Assembly (NCBI RefSeq): GCF_020667895.1
Contig: NZ_JAFMPS010000001.1
Span: forward strand, 496,001 to 560,000
Length of the DNA: 64,000 bases
Source: Alcanivorax sp. 1008
Lineage (GTDB): Bacteria > Pseudomonadota > Gammaproteobacteria > Pseudomonadales > Alcanivoracaceae
Direction: 5' to 3'
Every line of letters starts with the position of its first letter. The first letter of the stretch is position 1. The notes under the pieces are model-generated. The model was not told where the DNA came from, made no database searches, and saw nothing but the letters and a program-made list of their open reading frames with translations. Below, piece by piece: positions 1 through 9,350 of this stretch. The translations under genes were made by a program, and so were the position numbers.

Positions 1-1231
1 TGTCGCCGAAATACTTCTGTTTGAGAATGGACTCTGCCTTGTCGAGGATCAGGCCAAGGTCATTTGACTGCACCTGTCGCTGGGCCAGATTCAAAACAAA
101 GCGCGCATTCATGGTGAAGTTGCGCAGCGCCAGATTACCCAGTGCCGGCAGCATGCGGCCGCCACCCTTGCGGGCCAGAAAGGGCACCACATGAGGGTTG
201 GTCTGGCTGACAATCGAATGGTTGACGCCATACAGACGTGCCAGTCGGTGAACTGGCAGGTCGTCTTTGATGGAACCGTCTACCCATTTGCGACTGGGAA
301 TATAGGGCACCTTTTCGCCATCAATATTCTTTGCCCACAGGGTCACCGGCGGATAGATTCCAGGAATTGCGCAGGAGGCCAGTGAAGCCTTGCGAATTAG
401 CACATTAGGGGAGGTGCGCCAGTTGAGCAGGCGAGCATGCTGATGGCGGTCGTAGGGGCTGACGGTGATATTAATTTCCCGGCCAGTCTTGCGATATGCC
501 TCCTCAAAGGTCAAATCATCAATGTTTTCTTCCAGACAGGCTTCCAGATAGTTGCCATCCAGCACCGGCTTGCCGCGCAAGGTGCCATCCCAGCCCACTA
601 CCTTGAATGCTTCCAGATAGATGTTTTCCGGCTCCAGCTTGGTGAGGAGTTCCGAGTCGTCATGGGTGCCGACAACTGAGGCAATAATAGAGCCGGCGCT
701 AGAGCCGGAAATGATTGGTGGCAGCAGACCCTGTTCCCACAGTGCCTTGGCGACACCAATATGGAACAAGCCGAGCGCCGCGCCACCAGACATCATCAGG
801 CAACTTTGCCCAAAGGCCTGCCCCGTGGTCTGGAAAAAATCCAGCTTTTCCTTGAAGGGGAGCCCTTCGAACTCGTTGTCGCACAGGTAGTCCAGAGCGG
901 CGGTGACTTCCGCCAGATAACGCTCTATCAGCCGTTTGGTGCCAACCCGGGCATGGCTGTACAGAGCAGGGTTGGAAATATTGCCCAGATTGCCATGCAA
1001 GCCCTCGTGCAAATGGAATACCAGCTTGTTGACGTCGTTACGTTCGCGGGCCTGACGGATCTGTGCCAGACGGTTGCGAATCAACTCATAGTCATAATGT
1101 TGAGAGCGGTCTATTTCCTTCCAGCTGTCGGCGCCGGACAGGCGGTCGTGTTCAAGGCAGGCCTCACGCCACTCTTCGTAGGTGGTGGCTTGATCAATGG
1201 CTCTTTCAAGTTGCTTCAGGGCGCGTTTCAT
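1..1231 (-). CDS. Patatin-like phospholipase with N-terminal DUF3336 (3' end cut by window)
   Basis: The minus strand is open from an ATG at 1231 to the window edge, about 410 codons, so the C-terminus is missing. The first ~140 residues look like the DUF3336 region found in front of bacterial and fungal patatin lipases. The patatin core follows: an oxyanion-hole motif SGGAALGLFH near residue 147, the nucleophile elbow GSSAG near residue 175, and the catalytic aspartate in WVDGS near residue 317. By family this is a Ser-Asp dyad acyl hydrolase acting on phospholipids or neutral lipids. No signal peptide or membrane segment is visible, so a cytosolic or membrane-associated location is likely. 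The substrate cannot be told from sequence. The next gene upstream on this strand, an AraC regulator, ends 54 bp away. Confidence 0.9.
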   Translation of the reverse strand, partial: MKRALKQLERAIDQATTYEEWREACLEHDRLSGADSWKEIDRSQHYDYELIRNRLAQIRQARERNDVNKLVFHLHEGLHGNLGNISNPALYSHARVGTKRLIERYLAEVTAALDYLCDNEFEGLPFKEKLDFFQTTGQAFGQSCLMMSGGAALGLFHIGVAKALWEQGLLPPIISGSSAGSIIASVVGTHDDSELLTKLEPENIYLEAFKVVGWDGTLRGKPVLDGNYLEACLEENIDDLTFEEAYRKTGREINITVSPYDRHQHARLLNWRTSPNVLIRKASLASCAIPGIYPPVTLWAKNIDGEKVPYIPSRKWVDGSIKDDLPVHRLARLYGVNHSIVSQTNPHVVPFLARKGGGRMLPALGNLALRNFTMNARFVLNLAQRQVQSNDLGLILDKAESILKQKYFGD

Positions 1232-1285
1232 AGGGGCACCTGTTAATGTGACAGTGCCCGGAGTATAGCGACTAAGCGGTTCTGA

Positions 1286-2347
1286 TCATCCACTTTTGTC
1301 TGACAGGTTTTTTGAGGCTGGTAATGATTTGTTCTGGTCTCGATAGTCTCCAGGGGTCATCTGGTGATGGCGCTTGAAGCTGCGCTGGAAAGAGCGGATA
1401 TCTGAATATCCCAGTCTTTCGGCGATTTCGGTCTGTGCCATGGAGGTGTCACGCAGGTAGGTTCTGGCCAGCTCTTGACGCAGGTTATCGAGGATATCCT
1501 GCCAACTGGTGCCCTCATCCTGCAGGCGCCGGTGAAGGGTGCGGACGTTAAGGCCCAGATCTTCCGCAACCTGCTCTTTGCGTGGCAACCGTTCGGTCAG
1601 TGACGACAGGATGCGGTTGCGTACTTTCTGCGTCAGAGTGGTTTCAATGCCCAGGGACTGCAGCTTGCGCGCCGCATGGGCTTCCAATGTGGAGTGCAGC
1701 TGCGGGTCAGGTTGGCGCAGGCGGTGCTGCAGGGAGACTGGCGAGGAAATGATTGCTGAGCAAGGCTGGTCAAAGCGCACCTCGCAGCCAAATATCCTGC
1801 GGTAGTCTTCGCGTAGGCGGCGATCCTCCGGTGCTCCGTGCTCAAGCATGACCAGCTCGGGAGACAGATTCGAATTATCCGTCAGCCAGCGTGAGTACAG
1901 CACCCAGGAACCGAGAACATTTTCGATCAGATGGCGGCGCGCGGGCTGCTTTTGGTGGCGGCATATCCAGCGAACTTCAACCAGCCCTTCGTTCACCAGC
2001 GTTTCCGTGACGCCCATATCTCCTACCAGTTTTTCGTACAGGGCTACCTTGGACAACGCCTCGAACAGGGTCGAGGCACTCATTGCGATATAGCCCATCA
2101 CGCTGTAAGAGCCGGGTTGGACATACTGGGAAGTATGCAGTCCGAAAAGTGGGTCGCCGGAGGTCTCAATCAACCAGATAAGAAGCCTTTCAAATTGCTC
2201 TCCGGGAATCCTCGCTTCCGGGTCGTCCGCCAGTGCCGGAGCGATGCCGGAGTGCAGCAGACCCTTTGATGGGTCAACGCCAGCAGCACGGGCGCTAACC
2301 AGATACTGGTTTAGTGCTGCGCCGGATATGGTGCCCAGATCATTCAT
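1286..2347 (-). CDS. AraC-family transcriptional regulator (arabinose-binding-like N-domain)
   Basis: This protein of about 353 residues has a large N-terminal ligand-binding region of the 'AraC arabinose-binding' type (roughly residues 15-205) and a C-terminal pair of helix-turn-helix motifs (roughly 245-340, containing IAERLGYSDIRSFQRSFKRH). That arrangement is typical of regulators of lipid, alkane or amino-acid catabolism such as OruR-type proteins. I chose the ATG at 2347, which has a GTGGGG stretch as ribosome site. A GTG at 2359 is also possible. It lies 7-19 bp after the SIMPL lipoprotein gene on the same strand, so the two are probably co-transcribed. The ligand and targets are unknown. 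The neighbouring patatin lipase downstream is a candidate target by position only. Confidence 0.88.
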   Translation of the reverse strand: MNDLGTISGAALNQYLVSARAAGVDPSKGLLHSGIAPALADDPEARIPGEQFERLLIWLIETSGDPLFGLHTSQYVQPGSYSVMGYIAMSASTLFEALSKVALYEKLVGDMGVTETLVNEGLVEVRWICRHQKQPARRHLIENVLGSWVLYSRWLTDNSNLSPELVMLEHGAPEDRRLREDYRRIFGCEVRFDQPCSAIISSPVSLQHRLRQPDPQLHSTLEAHAARKLQSLGIETTLTQKVRNRILSSLTERLPRKEQVAEDLGLNVRTLHRRLQDEGTSWQDILDNLRQELARTYLRDTSMAQTEIAERLGYSDIRSFQRSFKRHHQMTPGDYRDQNKSLPASKNLSDKSG

Positions 2348-2366
2348 GGCAGACCCCACGGTAAAA

Positions 2367-3071
2367 TCAGTCCAGAAGGAAACGTATCATCACTTGGCTA
2401 TGTAAGGTGACTTCGCCGGCACTGTAGCGGGACTTGTCCGCCTGAGATTCCATGGCCATGGCGCGCAGCGGTTGTGGGCCTGGTAGCTGTGTTCCCTGCT
2501 CAATAATCATCAGAGCCTCCCCCAGTTCGCGGCCGGCCGCCCTTGCAAGAATATCAGCACGATGACGGGCATTGTGTACCGCCTGTTGTAGCACCTGATC
2601 CTCCAGGGCGGCCAGATCAGCGACTTCGGCGCCAGCTTGTTGCAGCTCACTCGGGGACAGGGCGGTGAAGCGGTCAAGCAACTGGATATAGTTATCCATA
2701 CCATCGACACTGACCCGCACATCCCGCCATACCCGCTGGCCGATCAGTTTGCGTTCCGGTTGCCATTGCCATTCTGGTTGCACATTCAGGGAGCTGGCCT
2801 GAATTTTTTTGTCGTCAATGCCAAGAGCGCGGGCAGCGGCCAACGCTTTTGACATTTGCTGATCCAGCTTTATTTTCATGGCCGCCACATCAGTGCCGAC
2901 CTCACTGAACTTGGCATGCAGGTTAAAGCGGTCTGGCACGGCGCTGATCTCGGCGACACCCTGTACTTCAATATGTGCCGGAGTAGTCTCGGCGGGGGTG
3001 CTGTTGGCGATCTGGTTATCGCAGCCTGTCAATAGAGCAAGGCAAAATGAGGCAAGCAGGGCAAGACGCAT
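2367..3071 (-). CDS. SIMPL-domain (DUF541) lipoprotein
   Basis: This is a predicted lipoprotein of 234 residues. The start at 3071 is preceded by GGAG eight bases upstream and opens a lipoprotein signal ending in the lipobox LLTGC near residue 16. An upstream in-frame start at 3128 would bury that signal, so I rejected it. The remainder carries the SIMPL/DUF541 pattern: VQGVAEISAVPDRFNLHAKF near the start of the domain and repeated Ala/Leu/Gln-rich helices, ending with VTLHSQVMIRFLLD. The family is periplasmic or outer-membrane attached and its biochemical role is poorly known. It faces apbC divergently across 127 bp and is followed by an AraC regulator gene. Confidence 0.85.
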   Translation of the reverse strand: MRLALLASFCLALLTGCDNQIANSTPAETTPAHIEVQGVAEISAVPDRFNLHAKFSEVGTDVAAMKIKLDQQMSKALAAARALGIDDKKIQASSLNVQPEWQWQPERKLIGQRVWRDVRVSVDGMDNYIQLLDRFTALSPSELQQAGAEVADLAALEDQVLQQAVHNARHRADILARAAGRELGEALMIIEQGTQLPGPQPLRAMAMESQADKSRYSAGEVTLHSQVMIRFLLD

Positions 3072-3198
3072 GAAAATATCTCCGATGGACATTGATGTGA
3101 TTGTGCCGAATAAGACTGTCTGCTGCACGGGGTCCTTATCGGGTCGGTGACGTCGCCGGTCCGTCGGCCTATCATGTCGCCGGTTTCCAGGAGGAAGT

Positions 3199-4287
3199 AT
3201 GGCGATCAGTGAGCAGGTAATACGACAGGCTTTGGCGACTATCGTGCCGCAGGAGTTGGCTACAGATCTGATTAGCGCGGGCAGCGTGCATCGGCTGGAT
3301 GTGGCTGAGGCCGGTGTATTTCTGGAAGTTAGGCTTGGCTTCCCCTGTGACAGTCAGCGGGCCCGCTATCAGGCTCAGATCAGCGAGTCGTTGGCGCCCG
3401 TGCTGGGAGGAGTGCCGCTGCACCTTCGGGTCGACTGGCAGGTCTTGCCGCACCGCGCCCAGCAGAATATGGCGACCCTCGATCAAGTTAGTAACATCAT
3501 TGCCGTGTCCTCGGGCAAGGGCGGGGTGGGGAAATCTACCACCGCGGTCAATCTGGCGCTGGCGCTGCAGGCGGAAGGTGCTCGCGTGGGAGTGCTTGAT
3601 GCGGATGTGTTTGGCCCCAGTCTGCCACTGATGCTCGGCGTGCCGGAGGGTCAGCGGCCTCAAGTAAAGGACGGCAGGCTTTTTATTCCGATTCAGGCCC
3701 ATGGCCTACAGACCATGTCCATGGGCTACCTGATTGATGAAGGTACTCCGGTGGTATTTCGTGGCCCCAAAGCTAGCGGTGCATTACTGCAGCTGGTCGA
3801 GCAGACCCTGTGGGACCATCTGGATTACTTGATCATCGATATGCCGCCGGGAACGGGGGATATTCAGCTGACGCTGGCCCAAAGAGTGCCAGTGGCTGGT
3901 GCTGTAGTGGTGACCACCCCGCAGGACATTGCCTTGCTGGACGCCATCAAGGGCATTGAAATGTTTCGCAAAACGGATATTCGCGTGCTTGGCATTGTCG
4001 AGAACATGGCTATGCATGTGTGCAGTAATTGCGGCCATATTGAGCATATTTTTGGTGAGGGTGGTGGCGCCAGAGTGGCCGAGCGTTATGACACCGCACT
4101 GCTTGGTAGTCTGCCTCTGTCACGCGCTATTCGAGAGCAAGCTGACGGTGGTGCTCCGACGGTGGTGGCCGAGCCGGATAGTCCTGAGGCCGAGGGCTAT
4201 CGACAGGTGGCCCGGCGTATGGCTGCAAGGCTGTCACTAATCGGCGTCGGCCAGAGGGCCTTTCCGCGGGTCAAGATGGAACACTGA
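3199..4287 (+). CDS. apbC: Iron-sulfur cluster carrier ATPase ApbC/Mrp
   Basis: This is a 362-residue Mrp/NBP35-family P-loop ATPase that assembles or carries [4Fe-4S] clusters to apoproteins in the cytosol. Residues 1-80 match the MIP18/DUF59-like N-domain. The deviant Walker A motif SGKGGVGKST is at about 105-114, and the metal-binding CxxC lies in HVCSNCGH near 274-277. The ATG at 3199 has a strong GGAGGAAG ribosome site. Length is typical for the family. The next gene, dcd, starts 79 bp downstream on the same strand, the same neighbourhood known in Pseudomonas. Confidence 0.95.
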   Translation: MAISEQVIRQALATIVPQELATDLISAGSVHRLDVAEAGVFLEVRLGFPCDSQRARYQAQISESLAPVLGGVPLHLRVDWQVLPHRAQQNMATLDQVSNIIAVSSGKGGVGKSTTAVNLALALQAEGARVGVLDADVFGPSLPLMLGVPEGQRPQVKDGRLFIPIQAHGLQTMSMGYLIDEGTPVVFRGPKASGALLQLVEQTLWDHLDYLIIDMPPGTGDIQLTLAQRVPVAGAVVVTTPQDIALLDAIKGIEMFRKTDIRVLGIVENMAMHVCSNCGHIEHIFGEGGGARVAERYDTALLGSLPLSRAIREQADGGAPTVVAEPDSPEAEGYRQVARRMAARLSLIGVGQRAFPRVKMEH

Positions 4288-4366
4288 CAGGCCCCTGCCG
4301 CTGCGGTTAAGATGCGCCCCTTGCCGTAGGTAATCTGACGGGCACAACCAGACTGAGGGATTCATC

Positions 4367-4936
4367 ATGAGTATCAAGTCAGATCGCTGGATACAGCGTA
4401 TGGCGGAGCAACACGGAATGATCGAGCCGTTTGAGGCAAAGCAGGTTCGACAGGGCGTGGATGGCGGTAAGGTGATTTCCTACGGCGTGTCGAGTTACGG
4501 TTACGACGTGCGCTGCGCAGATGAATTCAAGGTGTTTACCAATATTCATTCGGCCACGGTTGACCCTAAACACTTCGATGAAAAGAGCTTCGTCGATGTG
4601 CGCGGTGAGTACTGCATTATTCCGCCAAACTCCTTTGCGCTGGCGCGTACTGTTGAGTACTTCCGGATTCCGCGTAATGTGCTGACGATCTGCCTTGGCA
4701 AGTCTACTTATGCGCGCTGCGGCATTATCGTTAATGTGACGCCGCTGGAACCTGAGTGGGAAGGGCATGTGACGCTGGAGTTCTCCAACACCACGACGCT
4801 GCCGGCAAAGATCTATGCCAACGAGGGTGTTGCGCAAATGTTGTTCCTTGAGTCGGATGAGATTTGTGAGGTGTCTTATAAGGACCGTGGCGGCAAGTAC
4901 CAGGGGCAGCAGGGGGTAACATTGCCGAAAGCCTGA
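4367..4936 (+). CDS. dcd: dCTP deaminase
   Basis: This 189-residue protein is the length of the E. coli homotrimeric dCTP deaminase, which converts dCTP to dUTP and feeds dTMP synthesis. The active-site region [10 protein letters not shown] (Ser and Arg at about 111-115) and the catalytic Glu in [11 protein letters not shown] (about 138) are present. The C-terminal lid [12 protein letters not shown] closes the nucleotide site and is characteristic of the monofunctional enzyme. It sits directly after apbC on the same strand and converges with the DUF3108 gene. Confidence 0.96.
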   Translation: MSIKSDRWIQRMAEQHGMIEPFEAKQVRQGVDGGKVISYGVSSYGYDVRCADEFKVFTNIHSATVDPKHFDEKSFVDVRGEYCIIPPNSFALARTVEYFRIPRNVLTICLGKSTYARCGIIVNVTPLEPEWEGHVTLEFSNTTTLPAKIYANEGVAQMLFLESDEICEVSYKDRGGKYQGQQGVTLPKA

Positions 4937-4967
4937 CAGAGTCCTGTTCCGGCTGCGCAAGACCTCA

Positions 4968-5720
4968 TTACGACGTGGGAGGAGAGTCTTCTTTGGACTC
5001 CTCCGGTTCTTTCGCGGCGGCCGGGTCAAGCGGGGCGGGGCCGTCATAACGTATCATCAATAGCTCGCCGAATAGTGCCCGGTTTTCCACATGACGGGCT
5101 TTCACCAGCATGTACTGCAGCGAAGGTGCTACCCAGAATATGGTGCGTCGCTGGCTATCTGCCTTGCGTTTTTTTTCGATGACGATGGTGTCAATGTCGC
5201 CAGCCGGTGTAGACACAGTTTCTTCGCCAGTGACCATAAAGGTGTGACTGCGCACCTTGTCTCCGTAGGCAGCGCTCAAGGTGAACTCCTTTTCCCCTTC
5301 CGCTAGTAGACATTGGGCTTTGAGTAGCATGGTCAGTTCGTCCAGAGTGTCTGGCTCGATCGGGTAATGGCCTTGCTCTTGACCATCATCGAAAAGCACA
5401 TCCTGGCTGTCCCAGTTGAAGGTCATGCTGTGCTCCCGACGAATGCCGAAGCCGCGAAACTGGTGCTCATAACGATTGCTTCTGGGGGCGCAATCATTCC
5501 AGCTGAAAAAGCTTTGCTCCCGGTTCTTGATCAGAAAGGAGCGATTCTCCATTTGCATTCGGTATTCGTCCGACTGGTCCGTCGGTCCCAGCTCCAGCGT
5601 TGCTTTAATAGTGGTCGGGATTCTGCTGACATGCAGACGGAACTCAGCCTCAAAAGGCTGCAAGGGATCGGCGCCGGCGGCGCCGGCGAGAATCAGCAAA
5701 GGCAATATAAAAGTGCGCAT
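4968..5720 (-). CDS. DUF3108 domain protein (second of a tandem pair)
   Basis: This 250-residue secreted protein begins with a signal peptide (MRTFILPLLILAGAAGADP) at the ATG at 5720, which overlaps the stop codon of the previous gene as TAATG and implies translational coupling. The body is a DUF3108 beta-rich domain with the family features FSWNDCAPRS and a C-terminal stretch ending YMLVKARHVENRALFGELLM. The last ~20 residues are acidic and proline-rich. The family is periplasmic and its function unknown, with a lipocalin-like or LolA-like fold often suggested. It is a diverged copy of the next gene. It is the last member of the purM-purN operon. Confidence 0.85.
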   Translation of the reverse strand: MRTFILPLLILAGAAGADPLQPFEAEFRLHVSRIPTTIKATLELGPTDQSDEYRMQMENRSFLIKNREQSFFSWNDCAPRSNRYEHQFRGFGIRREHSMTFNWDSQDVLFDDGQEQGHYPIEPDTLDELTMLLKAQCLLAEGEKEFTLSAAYGDKVRSHTFMVTGEETVSTPAGDIDTIVIEKKRKADSQRRTIFWVAPSLQYMLVKARHVENRALFGELLMIRYDGPAPLDPAAAKEPEESKEDSPPTS

Positions 5721-6424
5721 TAAAGAGACCGGATCACCATTTCGTGTCGCTGATTGTCTTCTTCTTGCACCAGTTTCACTAGTGAGAAATTGTGATCGGT
5801 GGCAAACCATAGCCAAGTCTGGCGCCCTTGCTCCTCATCTTGCTCTCTCAGTAGCCGAACGGTACGTAGTTGGCCGGCCGGCGTCTGCAAAACCTCCTCG
5901 CCGTCACGGCTGTAACGCTCCTGCTCTCGACCTTTTTCATCGGCCACATCTACTACCAGATCCTGATCGCCGCGCTGCAGCATGCACTGCAGAGCGAGTG
6001 TCTGGGACAGTTTGTCTGTTGTGGTGCTGCTGATCGGGTACTCGCGCACCTTGCCGTTAGAGCGTGTCGACAGCGCCATGCCCGTGCTGCGGTCAAGAGT
6101 CAGCGTCGCCTCGCGTTTCTGGCCAAGGCCTTCGCGCAGGTAGCTGTAACGGGTGGTTTGGGGGGTGCATTGGTGCCAGCTAAAGCGGGTCACTTCCCGA
6201 ATTCGGCCAAGTAGATTGCCGGCTTCAACCTCCATCTGCCAGGTGGTGTCATCAATTTGCCGCAGACGACGTTCCGCTGTTACTGACACGGGGGCCTGAC
6301 TGGTAGACAGACGAAATTCCTGATTGAAAGACTGCTCAGGACCGGCGTGAGTTTGCAGGGGCAGTAGCAAGCTCAGCAGGCAGCTGATCCAGATCGAAGC
6401 CTTCAGAGGGTATTGGTTGGCCAT
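5720..6424 (-). CDS. DUF3108 domain protein (first of a tandem pair)
   Basis: This 234-residue protein has a signal peptide (to about THAGPEQ) and a DUF3108 domain containing FSWHQCTPQTTRYSY, matching the paralogous motif FSWNDCAPRSNRYEH in the next gene. The ATG at 6424 has GGGGAG about ten bases upstream. A TTG one codon earlier is possible. The first ~89 bases lie inside the 3' end of purN in another frame, so the signal-peptide coding region and the PurN tail share DNA. No later start would keep the signal peptide. The function is unknown. The genomic link to purine synthesis is conserved in Pseudomonas-like genomes but may only reflect operon history. Confidence 0.85.
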   Translation of the reverse strand: MANQYPLKASIWISCLLSLLLPLQTHAGPEQSFNQEFRLSTSQAPVSVTAERRLRQIDDTTWQMEVEAGNLLGRIREVTRFSWHQCTPQTTRYSYLREGLGQKREATLTLDRSTGMALSTRSNGKVREYPISSTTTDKLSQTLALQCMLQRGDQDLVVDVADEKGREQERYSRDGEEVLQTPAGQLRTVRLLREQDEEQGRQTWLWFATDHNFSLVKLVQEEDNQRHEMVIRSL

Positions 6425-7025
6425 CAAGCTGTACTCCCCGTGGTTCTAGCGTCAGGCGGCCAGTGGCACGCCACTCCAACACCCGGGGGTAAAGCTCATA
6501 TTCCCGGGCCTGTACACGCTTGGACAGGGTTTCTTCGCTATCGTTCTCCAGCACGGGCACACGGGCCCTGGCGATTATCGGGCCGCCATCTAGTTCATCG
6601 CTAACGAAGTGGACAGAACAGCCGTGCTCAGCATCGCCGGCCTGAATTGCATGCAAGTGGGTGTGCAGGCCTTTGTGGAGAGGCAACAGGGAGGGGTGGA
6701 TATTGATTAGTCGACCGCTGTAATGAGCCACGAAAGCAGGGCTGAGGATGCGCATGAAACCAGCCAGCACGATGGTGTCCGGCTGAAACCGATCAAGCTC
6801 GGCGATCATGGCCTGATCAAAGGCGGCCCGGTCCGGGTAGTTTTCCTTGTTCAGGGTGATCGTGGCGATCCCCGCACGGATCGCCCTTTGCAGGCCAGCT
6901 GCACTGGTTTTGTTGCTCAGCACTACGGCGACTGAGGCAGACAAGCGGCCAGCATCGATGGCGTCGATAATGGCCTGCAGATTGGTACCATTGCCGCTGA
7001 TCAGAACTGCCAGTCTGTGGGTCAC
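6336..7025 (-). CDS. purN: Phosphoribosylglycinamide formyltransferase
   Basis: PurN transfers a formyl group from 10-formyl-THF to GAR in purine synthesis. The 229-residue protein shows the N-terminal [16 protein letters not shown], the catalytic region [17 protein letters not shown] (Asn/His pair) and [13 protein letters not shown] (Asp). The start is GTG at 7025, overlapping the purM stop as GTGA. E. coli PurN ends near the equivalent of [12 protein letters not shown]. Here about 17 further residues run on into the signal-peptide region of the following DUF3108 gene. Confidence 0.96.
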   Translation of the reverse strand: MTHRLAVLISGNGTNLQAIIDAIDAGRLSASVAVVLSNKTSAAGLQRAIRAGIATITLNKENYPDRAAFDQAMIAELDRFQPDTIVLAGFMRILSPAFVAHYSGRLINIHPSLLPLHKGLHTHLHAIQAGDAEHGCSVHFVSDELDGGPIIARARVPVLENDSEETLSKRVQAREYELYPRVLEWRATGRLTLEPRGVQLDGQPIPSEGFDLDQLPAELATAPANSRRS

Positions 7026-8065
7026 TCACTGACTCCGCTAAGAATGACTTCGGCCTCGCCTTCAGTGGCACGAATTTCGCCCAGCAACCAGGCGCTTTCT
7101 CCGTAGGCCTCGAGTAGCGCCAACGCTTGATCTACCTGCGCCTCGGGAATCACCAGCACCATGCCGACTCCGCAGTTGAAGGTGCGGTACATCTCAAAAT
7201 CTTCCACCTGACCTTCGCGCTGCAGCCATTGGAACAGTTCCGGCATGTTCCAGCTGCCGGTGTCCACATAGGCTGAAGCTCCCTGTGGCAAGACACGTGG
7301 GAGGTTCTCCGGCAGGCCACCACCGGTGATGTGTGCCATGGCCCGAACATCGATTTGTTCAATCAGTGCCAGCAGGTTTTTTACATAGATTCGGGTTGGT
7401 TCAAGCAGCGCTTCGATAAGGGGCTTGCCGTGGATCATCACATCAGCAGGGCTGCTCTGCGCCAGAATCCTGCGAATCAGCGAGTAGCCATTGGAGTGAG
7501 CGCCAGAAGAAGCAAGGGCAATCAGCTTGTCTCCGGCTTGAACGCGCTTGCCATCAATAATCTTTTCTTCCTCGACCACGCCGACGCAGAAGCCGGCCAG
7601 ATCGTAATCATCGCCCTCGTACATGCCCGGCATTTCTGCGGTCTCACCGCCCACCAGAGCGCAACCGGATTGTTCGCAGCCAAGTCCAATGCCCTCGACC
7701 ACGCGGGCAGCAACCTCTACGTTCAGTTTGCCGGTGGCGTAATAGTCGAGAAAGAACAGCGGCTCAGCGCCGCCTACGATCAAGTCATTAACGCACATGG
7801 CAACCAGGTCGACGCCGATATGGTCGTGGCGGTTGTGCTCCATGGCGAGGCGTAGCTTGGTGCCGACACCATCGGTTCCAGATACCAGAATCGGGTTGCG
7901 GTATTTGGAGGGAATACGGCACATGGCACCAAATCCACCCAAGCCGCCCATGACCTCCGGTCGGGTAGTGCGCTTGGCTACCGGGCTGATACGTTTTACC
8001 AGAGCGTTACCAGCATCAATATCGACTCCGGCATCGCGGTAGCTCAGGGGGCGTTTCTCTGTCAT
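7022..8065 (-). CDS. purM: Phosphoribosylformylglycinamidine cyclo-ligase
   Basis: PurM (AIR synthetase) makes aminoimidazole ribonucleotide from FGAM with ATP. The 347-residue protein contains [13 protein letters not shown] at the start, the glycine-rich [23 protein letters not shown] and [13 protein letters not shown], all hallmark family segments. I chose the ATG at 8065 because GGAG lies 7 bases upstream and the homology begins there. A start at 8125 would add 20 residues without family support. It heads the operon purM-purN-DUF3108-DUF3108 and is divergent from the DUF2066 gene with a 211-bp shared promoter region. Confidence 0.97.
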   Translation of the reverse strand: MTEKRPLSYRDAGVDIDAGNALVKRISPVAKRTTRPEVMGGLGGFGAMCRIPSKYRNPILVSGTDGVGTKLRLAMEHNRHDHIGVDLVAMCVNDLIVGGAEPLFFLDYYATGKLNVEVAARVVEGIGLGCEQSGCALVGGETAEMPGMYEGDDYDLAGFCVGVVEEEKIIDGKRVQAGDKLIALASSGAHSNGYSLIRRILAQSSPADVMIHGKPLIEALLEPTRIYVKNLLALIEQIDVRAMAHITGGGLPENLPRVLPQGASAYVDTGSWNMPELFQWLQREGQVEDFEMYRTFNCGVGMVLVIPEAQVDQALALLEAYGESAWLLGEIRATEGEAEVILSGVSE

Positions 8066-8276
8066 GGGGGACTCCGGCTGGGCGAGGGCGGCTATTCTAG
8101 CAGCGGAAACGCCTTTGTGAGCCATGGGTTATGCCTGATTTGAACGTTTTTTGCCGATATGGCTCTGATCAGGCGGCAACTTGGCCACAAACTTGATCTC
8201 TATCTTTTGTACAACGGCTGCATACACTGGCAGCGTTGTGGATAATGGCGCGCTTAGTCATTGCAGGCGGTGGTAC

Positions 8277-9350
8277 ATGAAATATCTGTTCGCATGTTTC
8301 GGACTGATCGCAGGATTGTTGTGGAGCTTGTCGCCGGCCTGGGGACAGGAGCTGGGAGATGTCCGGGTGGCGGTGGAGGATCGTACCCCTGAAGTTCGCC
8401 AGCGGGCGATTGCAGAGGGCCTTGATCAGGTGCTGGTGCGCCTGACTGGTGACAAAAACGGCGCTGCCGAAGCGGGGCTGGAAGTGGTTCGACGGGATCC
8501 ATCACGCTGGCTCCAGCAGTTCTCTTACGAGTCATCTGATAGCGAGGACCTTGAGCTGCTGATCCGTTTTGATGTGCCGATTCTGCTCCGACAGCTTGAG
8601 CAGGCGGGGGTGCCAGTATGGACCACAACTCGCCCGGAGACTCTTCTCTGGCTGGTAGTGCAGCGTACCGCAGGTGGTGAAATTCTGGCTGATGGCAGTC
8701 AGGATCCGGCCGCTATCGCACTGCTTCAGGCCGCTGAGCAGCGTGGCCTGCCAGTGAGGCTACCGTTGATGGATGCTGAGGATCAGGGTCGTATTCGTGC
8801 CGCCGATATCCGTGGCCACTTCGAGGAGGTGTTACGCCGCGCCGCCAGCCGTTACCAGAGCGCCTATAACGTTAGTGCGGTGCTATATCCGGGGGCGACG
8901 GTGCAGTTGCGCTGGCGCTTGCTGGAGCAGGGAAGGCTTCAGGAGAGCGGCGAAATCAGCAGCGAGTCCGAGCAGCTGGCTTTGACCGAGCTAATTGACC
9001 GGGTGACGGGTCGCATTGCGCCTCTGTATACGGTTCGTGCCGGAGAGGCTCAGTCATATATTCTGCAGGTTGAGGGTGTTAGCTCGCTGCAGGGCTGGCA
9101 GGAGGTGACCACTCATATCGCCTCTCTGGCGGGAGTCCGGGATGTTAACGTGGCAGCCTTGGCCGGTAGCAACCTGACGCTGGAGCTGAGTTTTAGCGGT
9201 GATGCCGAGCAAATCCGTGCCTTGCTGGCCTTGGAGCGCCGGCTTACCGAGTGCGCCCGTTCGTTCTACCCGGCAGATGAGCCTATGCAGGACCAGCCGG
9301 ATCAGCCTCTACAGCTGAGATTCTGCTGGCAGGGAGATTTGCGCCAATGA
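8277..9350 (+). CDS. DUF2066 domain-containing secreted protein
   Basis: This 357-residue protein has a signal peptide (MKYLFACFGLIAGLLWSLSPAWGQ) followed by a DUF2066 domain starting at VRVAVEDRTPEVRQRAIAEG. The ATG at 8277 has AGGCGG upstream. An in-frame start at 8181 would place the signal peptide internally. The family is conserved in gammaproteobacteria beside purM and hda but has no defined biochemical role. It ends by overlapping the hda start by four bases (ATGA), so the two are translationally coupled. Confidence 0.88.
   Translation: MKYLFACFGLIAGLLWSLSPAWGQELGDVRVAVEDRTPEVRQRAIAEGLDQVLVRLTGDKNGAAEAGLEVVRRDPSRWLQQFSYESSDSEDLELLIRFDVPILLRQLEQAGVPVWTTTRPETLLWLVVQRTAGGEILADGSQDPAAIALLQAAEQRGLPVRLPLMDAEDQGRIRAADIRGHFEEVLRRAASRYQSAYNVSAVLYPGATVQLRWRLLEQGRLQESGEISSESEQLALTELIDRVTGRIAPLYTVRAGEAQSYILQVEGVSSLQGWQEVTTHIASLAGVRDVNVAALAGSNLTLELSFSGDAEQIRALLALERRLTECARSFYPADEPMQDQPDQPLQLRFCWQGDLRQ

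Noticed and set aside
4379-5047. Long minus-strand frame across dcd
   Set aside because: It is antisense to a clear, full-length dCTP deaminase and has no motif of its own.
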